Shown here in pieces: positions 8,148-16,800 of a stretch of 27,649 bases of DNA. The position numbers and the translations under genes are program-made. Each line of letters opens with the position of its first letter. Positions within the stretch are counted from its first letter, which is position 1. The DNA lies in the NCBI GenBank assembly GCA_009602735.1, contig WELA01007430.1, positions 136,479-164,127 of the forward strand, given 5' to 3'. The stretch comes from Mesotaenium endlicherianum (lineage: Eukaryota > Streptophyta > Zygnematophyceae > Zygnematales > Mesotaeniaceae). The notes beneath the pieces were generated by a model. The model was given only the letters and a program-made list of their open reading frames with translations. It was not told the origin of the DNA and did no database searches.

Positions 8148-8283
8148 TTAAAACATTTGACGCTTGACTCCCTTTTTCGGCTATAAAGCTATTTGTATTA
8201 TAGACTTCATTGCAGCAAAGCCTGCTTGTCTATTGTGTGTTGCTCATGCCGACAGTGCACACCCGATCTCTTAACGCACGACA
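8146..8283 (+). repeat. 138-bp 3'-end module of the DNMT retrotransposon (short LTR or LTR remnant)
   Basis: This stretch starts right after the polypurine tract and ends in GCACGACA. It recurs at 9243-9380 (same length, very few differences) and, more diverged, at 10601-10737, where it forms the 3' end of the two 1.1-kb LTR-like units. It holds a TATAAAG-like box near 8181. Either it is the whole short 3' LTR of the DNMT element, or it is what remains of a 1.1-kb LTR after loss of the 5' part. It does not begin with TG, although the third copy has TGAAAACA at the matching place. Confidence 0.65.
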
Positions 8284-8285
8284 GC

Positions 8286-9380
8286 TGTCATGATTTATTG
8301 AGTCGAGGTTGCCACACGAAACCGAGCTCCACATGTGTGAACCATCAACCTAGGAAGGCCGACTTTGCATAGACTTTACGCATCCATACGTTGACCTTTT
8401 CTCAATTTCCAAGTCACCAAAGTGTAGCGCGTCGAGTCACCTTCCGAATGGCACCGGGTTCGCGTCATTTGGTCAAGTATCGAGCAAGATATGAGCGATC
8501 TAGTCCGCGTCACCTACCGACCCCTAGCGGATCCTCACCAAAGGGCAATTNCCGACCCCTAGCGGATCCTCACAAAAGGGCAATTTGTGTTTCAATGTGC
8601 ACATTCTTGCCTATTCATGACCCCCTAAAATCCCTAGCTTGTGCGCACAAATCCGCGAGCCCCTTAGCCTATATAAGCTTTGCATTTCCATAGTATATGT
8701 GCATCATTGAGGCTATAACTTGGTGACTGCATCACCTACTCCTAGAGGAAGCTTCCTCAATTTTCAGATCCACTTTTGAGGCGCTATCTAGGTAGGATCA
8801 CCCAAGGTAAGCTCGGCCAATGAGAGACACGTAGCATATCCTACGCACCTTGCTTTGATTGGTTTGAGTTATGCTTAGCCTATGAGAGTGCTAGTACATG
8901 CCTTGTACACATTAGTGGACATAGGAGAGCCTCCTAGAGTGACTACATGCATTTGATCCGCTGCATATCCCGCCGGATTTCCAGGAGTAAAAATACTAGA
9001 GATGTCCGTAGAAGAGACATCTTTTAGAAGTCCATTATGCCAGGTGTAAGCAACAGAGATTATCAGTAAAGCTTACACTTTTATCTCTTGTGTTTTCAGG
9101 ACCACTGAGTTACTCTCTTGTGAAGAGCAAGCCCTCCAGGCTTCCAGTCACTTGAAGAACTTCACAAGTGGTGAGCAAAGTCACAGCTTAAGCCCTTGCC
9201 ATAGGACCACTCTGAAGATCATGATGTGCTTCCAGTGATCTTAATTAAAACATTTGACGCTTGAATCCCTTTTTCGGCTATAAAGCCATTTGTATTATAG
9301 ACTTCATTGCAGCAAAGCCTGCTTGTCTATTGTGTGTTGCTCATGCCGACAGTGCACACCCGATCTCTTAACGCACGACA
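8286..9380 (+). mobile_element. Solo-LTR-like unit A (1.1 kb, TG...CA) with target duplication ACAGC
   Basis: The unit begins TGTCATGATT and ends GCACGACA, and is flanked by ACAGC at 8281-8285 and 9381-9385, a perfect 5-bp target duplication. It is closely related along its length to the unit at 9611-10737, but lacks about 75 bp present there (10525-10600), a loss that could have occurred between two CTT triplets. A TATA box (TATATAAG, 8670-8677) lies about 385 bp in, as expected for a U3 promoter. No ORF of note is seen. Two inverted repeats are shared with unit B: AGATGTC/GACATCT at 9000-9022 and a 9-bp pair at 9117-9168. The last 138 bp equal the module after the DNMT element. Both target copies overlap the end of that module, so A inserted right beside it. 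Confidence 0.8.
8517..8585. repeat. 34-bp near-duplicate on both sides of a single N (probable assembly join)
   Basis: Bases 8517-8550 and 8552-8585 are the same 34-mer with one mismatch, separated by N at 8551. The related unit B has this segment only once. The pattern repeats that at 1103 and suggests two contig ends placed side by side without merging their overlap, not a true tandem duplication. Confidence 0.85.
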
Positions 9381-9610
9381 ACAGCTTAAAGTCCAAGATT
9401 CTAGCGCGATGCAATTCTTGATGGCCACAAGCGTTTGGCATGACGGATCAATGAAAATGTTGAAAGTAAACATATACAATTAAGGTGAATAATGTAGATG
9501 CACGAAAAATTACCGATATACACGACGACTTTGTTCTTATTACAGTAACTACGTACAAAGTTTTAGGGGTATGACCAATCCACTTACGGCACATGTAAGT
9601 CTAGTCATGA

Positions 9611-10737
9611 TGTCATGATTTATTGAGTCGAGGTTATGGTATAAAAACCAAGCTCCACATGTGCGGAACATCAACCTAGGAAGGCCGACTTTGCATTGAC
9701 GTTACGCATCCGTATGTTGACCTTTTCTAGACTTCCGAGTCACCAACGTGTAGCGCGTCGAAGCATCTTCCGAATGACACCAATTTCGCGTCATTTGGTC
9801 AAGTATCGAGCGAGATAGGTGCGATCTAGTCCGCGTCACCTACCGGTCCTCTAGCGGAACTTTCCCAAGGCCGAATTTGTGACTCAATGTCCCCAAAGGT
9901 GACATTGTTGGCTCTTCGTGACCCCAACCTTTGTGCGCACAAATCCGCGAGCCCCTTAGCCTACATAAGCTTTGCATTTCCATAGTATATGTGCATCATT
10001 GAGGCCATAACTTGGTGACTGCATCACCTAAGCTTCCTCAATTTCCAGATCCACTTTTGAGGCGCTATCTAGGTAGAATCACCCAAGGTAAGCTCGGCCA
10101 ATGAGGAACACGTAGCATATCCTACGCACCTTGCTTTGATTGTTTTGAGTTATGCTTAGCCTATGGGAGTGCTAGTACATGCCTTGTACACATTAGTGGA
10201 CATAGGAGAGCCTCCTAAAGTGACTACATGCATTGGATCCGCCGCATACCCCGCCGATTTTCCAGGAGTATAAGTACTAGAGATGTCCCTAGAAGAGACA
10301 TCTTTTAGAAGTCCATTATGCCAGGTGTAAGTAACAGAGATTATCAGTAAAGCTTACACTTTTATCTCTTGTGTTTTCAAGACCACTTAGTTACTCTCTT
10401 GTGAAGAGCAAGCCCTCCAGGCTTCCAGTCACTTGAAGAACTTCACAAGTGGTGAGCAATGTCACAGCTTAAGTCCTTGCCATAGGACTACTCTGAAGAT
10501 CATGATGTGCTTCCAGTGATCTTTTGGGCCATACTTCATTCGTTGTTTTCCTACCAGATTACAGTCTTGAGGTGCTCACTCTGGAGAGTACACATCCCTT
10601 AATGAAAACATTTTTGACTTGACTCCCTTTTTGGCTATAACGCCACATGTATTATAGACTCCATTGCAGCAAAGCCTGCTTGCCTGTGATGTGTGGCTTA
10701 TGCCTATGGTGCACACACGACCTCGTAACGCACGACA
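9611..10737 (+). mobile_element. Solo-LTR-like unit B (1.1 kb), older relative of unit A
   Basis: Homology with unit A starts exactly at TGTCATGATT and ends at GCACGACA, so the ends are real element ends. The flanks show ATGA on both sides (9607-9610 and 10738-10741), a possible short or slipped target duplication, less clean than that of A. The TATA box is changed to TACATAAG (9962-9969), there are many substitutions relative to A, and a 75-bp segment at about 10525-10600 is present here but missing in A. No coding potential is seen. The unique spacer 9381-9610 between A and B holds no recognisable feature. Confidence 0.75.
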
Positions 10738-11950
10738 ATGATAGCATTCGATATCAAATATAATGTTCCACAACACACGCGACCTTACTAGACAGACTCT
10801 GACTCGCTTTCATTTGAGCAGATTTTCAAAGTGAAATCGCTTCACGAAGACGTCATAAATTTCTTCTCAATTTCGTACTATCATTTATTTTCACGCACTA
10901 AGTCTTTAACCCATTGCGCGCATCCATTTTCCAGTTGACACCCTCTTTTGAAGTTAAGAAATTAAATGGGACAAAAAGAAGGTATACTCCTTGGTAGTTT
11001 GCTTTGTGAAGCTATTTTACTTTTAAAAGTCGTCAAAAAACATGCAAAAGAAAGCTAGAGTCTGTTAGGTGAGGTCGCGTTTGAATTGCCGTAGCACGTC
11101 ATATTTGAACTCGAATCCTATCATGACTAAATCCACATGTGCCGTATGTAGATTGGTAGTAACCTACAACTTTGCATGTATTTTTTGTTATAAAAACAGA
11201 GTCTATACGTAAATCGTTTAATTCTTTGGTGAAAAAAGTTGCAAAGGTTCTCTATGAGCTGCATTCCTCGTTGTTGTCTTATGTTTATCATTATTCTCTA
11301 AAGGAACGCAAAGGATATGCTTTCAAGGATTTTAAGTTAAACATCATTTGCTGGAGTGAATTATACCTTACTCTATACATTGATGGAACGTATAAGCTAA
11401 TTACGAAAATCGAGGGTGCACAAAGGCTTACACATGTCTTTGAGGGGTGTGGAGTGTGGACCACCAAAGGTTTCAAAATTGTACTATTGTAAAAGACAAG
11501 GAAGGAAGCAAATGGATTAGGATGAAAAAGAGGTTCAACGGTCTCGCTTTGGTGTAGAAACGTGGGGGGGGAGGCACCGCTGTGCCAACCCTCTCCGTGG
11601 GTCGTGATGAATGGTGCTCAAAAGTTACCGACGTAAGTTGGGACGGGGATTGAAGGGAAAAGGTAAAATCCCTCCGAGGATGAAAACGAGAGTGACTCGT
11701 GGTGACCAACCGCTCCGCATGTTGGATAATAAGTAGCCAGGAGCTTGCAGTAAGGCTAGCTAGTAAAGTAAGTTGGTGCATGGTTTCTGTTGAAGTCGTG
11801 ATGATAAGAGGGAAAAAGCTAAGACCTGCATTGGAGCAAGAGGTGGAGACGATAACGATTGGGAGACGAGATTGGATAGTTCGGACAGCTAAAAACTGTA
11901 CAGACAAAAAATTAACTAGCAAATATGGTGTTGCACAGGTGCGGCGGTAT
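10738..11950. other. AT-rich intergenic stretch with no supported gene
   Basis: Short open frames exist on both strands (for example 11172-11492 plus and 11473-11922 minus), but they show no recognisable domain and overlap each other. A run of six T on the minus strand (11906-11911) lies downstream of the tRNA gene and is a plausible Pol III terminator. Confidence 0.5.
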
Positions 11951-12030
11951 GACTGGAATGGGATTTGAACCCATGCCCTTTCGGACCAGAACCTTAATCT
12001 GGCGCCTTAGACCAACTCGGCCATCCAATC
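11951..12030 (-). tRNA. tRNA-Leu (anticodon AAG)
   Basis: On the minus strand the 80-nt sequence folds as a class II tRNA. A 7-bp acceptor stem (GATTGGA with TCCAGTC, one T-G wobble) encloses a D arm with GGCCGAGTTGG, an anticodon stem CCAGA/TCTGG enclosing TTAAGGT, a long variable arm GTCCGAAAGGGC, and a T arm with GGGTTCAAATCCC. The anticodon at positions 34-36 is AAG, reading CUU and, after inosine modification, CUC. The A-box and B-box promoters are internal. There is no intron, CCA is not encoded, and the minus-strand T6 run at 11911-11906 would end transcription. It is a eukaryotic nuclear type. Confidence 0.94.
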
Positions 12031-12652
12031 ATTGATGCCATTCCTTTAAAAATTAAATATTATATAGTTTACTTTACATCGTATCTCAGCTGCCTTCTCC
12101 GTGCACATGGACGCATGTTTATGCATTTAGACGTCCAATACGTTGTTTGCCATCACGCAACTATGGACAAGTCTTCTTATGGAAGAGCACGAACCTCTGG
12201 ACCGCATGGGTATCACGTTGTGCTAGTTATTTTACTTGTTTGAGACAATTTATTAACAGACTGATAAATGCTGATGTTGCTTGTACTTCTCGAGGCGGTA
12301 TGTACCTTTTCCGGTGGATGAAGAGCTTGCAGAAGCTCGACGGTAGGCTTATTCCCTCCTGATACGCACGTATAGTCGGCAGGTTCGAGGGTCGAGAAGC
12401 CAAGCCGTCGCATGCTGGCTTTTACTAGTCAGCGTTGGACTTGCAGGACCTTGCTGCCAACATTATCCATTCGCAGGTAATTTGGTTGCACTTGGTTCAA
12501 CTTATCACCTTTTCACCCAACATGCCTGTATTTCATTCTGCAGCCAGTTCATTAGCTTTGAAATACAGCCAGTTACTTGCATTGGGGATTTAACAGTCGG
12601 TAGAGGTTGAAACTGCAGTGTCGAAGGAATTTATAGTCTTTCTTAAGAAGAG

Positions 12653-12778
12653 CGCGCAGCAGAAGAGCTGGCAGGCCTAGTGCCGCCCAAGCCTGTGTCT
12701 GAGCAGGCTGCAGCAATGGGCAGCATGGCTCGTCTTGTATCAAACTTTAGTAAGAAAGATGATGGTGATGACAGCTAG
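12653..12778 (+). CDS. Probable terminal exon of an unidentified gene
   Basis: A short open stretch ending at TAG 12776-12778 encodes an Ala/Glu-rich helix, then PPKPVSEQAAAMGSMARL and an acidic tail SKKDDGDDS. It is preceded by a pyrimidine-rich tract and AG (acceptor at 12651-12652, or one of the AGs just upstream). Candidate earlier exons on the same strand are 12452-12477 (DLAANIIHSQ, ending CAG|GTAATT), which joins in phase 0, and 12131-12209 (LFAITQLWTSLLMEEHEPLDRM, ending ATGG|GTATCA). The exon between them cannot be placed with a consistent phase. I do not recognise the protein. AATAAA at 13489-13494 could be its poly(A) signal. The gene would begin close to, or beyond, the tRNA on its 5' side. 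Confidence 0.4.
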   Translation, partial: RAAEELAGLVPPKPVSEQAAAMGSMARLVSNFSKKDDGDDS

Positions 12779-13808
12779 TGGATGGACCTCCACTGTTCTC
12801 TCTTGGTTTCGGGGAGGTTGAGTGACAAGTGAGTTTCGTGTTATTTCCAACTTGCTGGAGGATGACTAAGGTTGTACATAGCGAACACATGTTATTTCTT
12901 ACCTGTGCATTAATCACTGTGTGTCTTACATGTTATTTGGAAAACAGAGTGAGGCACTCCTCTATTCCTTCTTGCCAGCATAGTGTACTGCATGCCATGC
13001 TGTAACGCAGAGCAGTATGCAGTAATGATGAATTCATGGTGACCAGCTGATGCTCCAAACGACTACCGATGCATGAGGTGGCAAGTTGTCAGTGAACATC
13101 AATCACATCAATGCACAGATGTAAATGCAGCGTGACAAGTTTAGACAAAAAAGGGGGTCTGTTAGCCAACAATCAATTTTTTCTTGTTGGATGCATGAGT
13201 GAGTCATTTGCCATAGGAAAGGTACTAGACCTCTGTATGTCTCATTCCAATGACGTATTGGTCTGCTTCCATGTGGGCATCCTCTGTGGGATTCCTTCCG
13301 ACCCGATGGAGACCTGTCCTCTCCTATACCTTGACTTTCTATTACTGTTCTGAGCTCTAGCATTAAAGCTGCCTTGCAATCCGCAATTGTTCAATGAAGT
13401 GCCGTGGAAGAAGTTGCGCTATAACTTCACTATGGGGAGGGCTACAGCGATTCTACTTGATCTGCTTCACGACAAACTTCTATGAACAAATAAAGCACCT
13501 TATATTACAATCTGTAGAACACAAATATTAAATTAATCATCTGTGGTGGTCGGTGGCGGTCGTCTCAACATTTGGCCGTGTTCATCGAGAACTGCTCTTG
13601 CTCTTAGTGTACTTGGACACCACATCCGAGTATATTGACGTCTCAAAACTCTTCACTCTGCCAAGCAGCATAGTCATGATGCACAAAAGCAGGAAACAAA
13701 TAAATTTTACATCAGCAAATGCGTGTCCCTCTAGCCAAGCACGTGCTATGCCTTAACTCCTTTAGGTCAAGCCGTGGGAGCAGGCGGGGGGAGCGCAAGC
13801 GACTCATT
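12779..13808. other. Intergenic or 3'UTR sequence, no gene seen
   Basis: No domain, RNA gene or long conserved frame is visible. It separates a plus-strand terminal exon from the 3' end of the minus-strand RRM gene, so it should hold both 3' untranslated regions. A short inverted repeat AGTGGA/TCCACT lies right at 12775-12795. Confidence 0.4.
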
Positions 13809-16800
13809 TCAACAGACGAGCAGGTGGAGATGCATTCTCACGAGGAAGAAACAGGGGCGGGAGGAAGAGAGAGCTCCACCCAGCATGTGCCCTGCAATAG
13901 CTGCTTCTCCATCAGTCACAATGCACGCATGCAGGCACATACGAACATACGCATGCAAACGTGCAAATGTGCGTGTGCAAAATCCAACTGTAAGGCTCCT
14001 CAGCAAGAGCGAGGTGGAAGGCTCTAACTCCGAAATAGCTGAAAAAGAGGGGGAAAAAGAAAGTGAAACGAGGGGGAGGAGAGGGAGGAGTGAAAGTTGA
14101 GGAGCTGACCCTCTGCTGCCAGATCGTGGCGAGGGGCTGGCGCCATCCGAGGGGGGCCCGCTGTACTTCCTCTTTGGGGCGGCCTTTTTGGGCCCCTTTT
14201 TCACCGCGCCCGTGGAGACTGCCTTGAAGAAGAGCTTCTTCTCCAGCATCTCAATCCTCCTTTCCGCGCTATCTTCCGCCTGCTCGCCTCCTGTCCCCCC
14301 AGCCGGTGCCTTCCCCCGACCGAAAGCCAGCCCATCAACCCCTCCCCTGGCTAATTCCTCCCCCTGTGCCCCCACCTCCCTGGCCACCCCTTGGTGCCTG
14401 CTGCTGCCTCTACCCGAGGTGCTAGTGGAGGGCCCTGATTGGCGGACGCCGTCCCCGCTGGCAGGGGCTATGCTGACCTCAATGTCCAGATCAGCAGCCC
14501 AGTCCTGATCGTCCTCGTCCTCTTCCTCGTCATCCTCATCCCCCTCTAGCTCTCCCTCTCCCTCCATCTCTCCACCTTCCCCCACCTCCTCCCACTCCTC
14601 CACCCACTCCCCCTCCCCCTCATCCACCTCCTTTTGCTGCTCCCGTTCCGAAGCGCGCGCCTTCTGCTGGGCGGCGGCTTCCTGCTTCATTTGCAGCCGT
14701 TTGATCAGAGGGATCCGCTCCGCAGGCTCTTTTCTGCCCCCCCCTGTGCTGCTGCTGCCGCTCAAAGGGGCTGCTGGCGCTGTCGTTAATGCCGCCGCTC
14801 CTGGCGCCGCAGCAAACGACGCTGCCGCCGCAGCAGCAGACGACAGCTGTCGCTGCCGTTGATCTGCGGTGTTGTCGGCCTCGTGCGCGACCGTCGCCGT
14901 CGGCGATGCGGTCGCCGCAGCCGTGCTCTTGCCACTTGTCTTGTGCTCCAGAGTCAACGCAGCCTCGCGCTCCAGCTCCGCATCCAGCTCAAAGTCGTCG
15001 TCGTCCTCCAGAGTGTCCCAGATCTCGTCCCGGAGCCTCTCCATGTCCTCCCCGTCCTCCTCCTCCTCTTCCTCCATCTCCTCCTCTGCAGCGACAAGCT
15101 CTCCCTCCCTATCTGCCTCTCCCTGCCCCGCTCTGCTGGCTGCCACCCCACCCGTGACAGCCGCAGCAGCCATGACTGTGCTCGCCTGCTGCTGCTGCTG
15201 CTCCACCTTCTCCTCGTCGCGGGCCACCTGCTTCTCCAGCGCCTTCAGCTTCGCAGTCAGCTTCCGGATCTCCTCCGCCCTCGCCAGCTGGGCGCTGTCC
15301 AGAGGCGGCACCCCGGCCCCGCCCTCGACCTCATCACCCTCACCCTCGCCGCTTCCTCGGCTCTTTTGCTGCTGACTCCCGCCCTCAGCCTTGACGGGCA
15401 GGCTCCTGCCCCCGCGAGCGGGCCCGCCCGCGGCCCCCGCCGCCGTTGCCCCGCTGCCACCTGTCGGCACAGTGGCGGTCGTGGCCAGCTGGCAGAGGAG
15501 GGGCTTCTCAACTTTGCCGTACTTGATCTTCCTGCCCTGGAACCTCTCCACAAACCTGGGCCCCAAACCACCCCCAAACCTCCTGGCGCCGGGTCAGCTT
15601 CGCCAAGCCTGGGACTCGATGCCAAAACTGACAGCTGAGGTGTCCAAGACTTGAACACCTGCGCCTGGTTTTCACATGCAGTCCACTTCCTGCTCTAGCC
15701 TGCTACTAACACAGGGATGGCCTTCTAAACCCCGCACCTTGGCCAAGGAATTTTTAATGGAACTTCTCTGTAAACTGGAGAGTGAGCTGTTCGGTTCGAG
15801 GGTAGCCAACACGGTGGCTGCAGAACCACATGGGGATTGGGGTTTAAGAAGCGGCAACCCCCGGGGCGGGCTGCTGCGCGCATTTGCGCAGTGCCTCTGA
15901 GGAGGATGGGACCATTGGTACTCGGCTCTCGTGAAACTGGGCAGTGTGTCAGTCTGGGGTTAGGCCCTGCTGGTAAGCCAGCCTGGGCAGTGCGATAAGC
16001 TTCAGACTAATTGGTAACCGGCTCTTGAGGAAACGGGATTTGCTCCCTCTCCTCTGCCCTGGGCGCTAGAAGATCGCCCATGCAGTCAGGAATGAGTTAA
16101 GGTCCTTGCATATGCCACCACGAGAAGTGAAAGCTATAGCCTCAAACCAGGACCCTAAACCCCAATTCCCCCAGTGCCTCGTAGGGCCCCCCTGACCCGC
16201 CCCCAGGGTCTAGCTGGATCTCACCCGAAACTCAGTGAAACTTAAAACAGCGTCCAAGTGCACCCTTGAGCATGCACGGCACCAGCTCCGGACTGTCAGC
16301 CCGCCGTTTCCACATGGCACCCCTTTACGCGCCCAGCTGGCGCAGGCACGGGCACCGAGGCTCATAGGTCCGGGCCCCGGCAAGAAGTCAGGGGAGCGTA
16401 TCTGGCTCTCCACTTGCCTCATGCAGTGCAGGGCCTGTTTTTCACACATAAAATGCCGCAGCCGCCCGCAGCAGAGTGCAGCCTTTTCTGCCGCCTGGCG
16501 GCTCTGACTAGCACCCGCAACTTCCGGCTGACACCTGTACCTGACGGCTCCAAGAGGCCCCTAAAAAGAGACGAGTGCAGACCCTCGGCTGGTTCCCAGG
16601 CATAGCTGCAGCTGGAGCCGGACCCAGAGGTGGAGCCCATGGGCAGTTGAGTGCGGGTGCCAACTGAATGACTTGGAAGCTTCCAGGGTCCAGTCCAGAA
16701 TCTAGGAGTATGTGCTTTAACTCTTAGCCGCAAAATTTTGCCCCAGGTAATAAAGCCCCAACCTTCAAGCTTAAACTGCTAGCCCCCACCTAGCCTGCGG

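Larger units (their letters stand above)
1..8283 (+). mobile_element. Degenerate Ty3/gypsy retrotransposon carrying a DNA methyltransferase, 5' end outside window
   Basis: The domain order gag remnant, retropepsin, C5-cytosine methyltransferase, reverse transcriptase, RNase H, integrase, PHD finger, polypurine tract identifies a Ty3/gypsy-type LTR retrotransposon (protease and RT upstream of integrase) with an extra DNMT between protease and RT. Reading frame is open at the left edge, so the 5' LTR, primer site and most of gag are not in the window. The copy is dead: stops at 378-380, 2623-2625 and 6098-6100, frame changes near 1103, 2760-2860, 6131 and 7182, Asn in place of catalytic Asp in protease and RT, and a 746-bp insert in the integrase. 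Coding DNA is very GC-rich compared with the insert and downstream repeats. Retrotransposon-borne DNMTs are known from dinoflagellates and the charophyte Klebsormidium, which fits a streptophyte host but does not prove it. Confidence 0.9.

Noticed and set aside
8146..9380. Module-unit-module arrangement as a small non-autonomous element (TRIM) with 138-bp LTRs
   Set aside because: The perfect target duplication ACAGC brackets only 8286-9380, and homology with unit B begins exactly at 8286, so the left module belongs to the older element; kept as an alternative in the findings.
11172..11492. 106-codon plus-strand ORF in the AT-rich spacer
   Set aside because: No domain, composition like the surrounding non-coding DNA, and overlaps other chance frames.
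11473..11922. 149-codon minus-strand ORF
   Set aside because: Low-complexity and hydrophobic, no recognisable family, runs up to the tRNA region without splice or start support.
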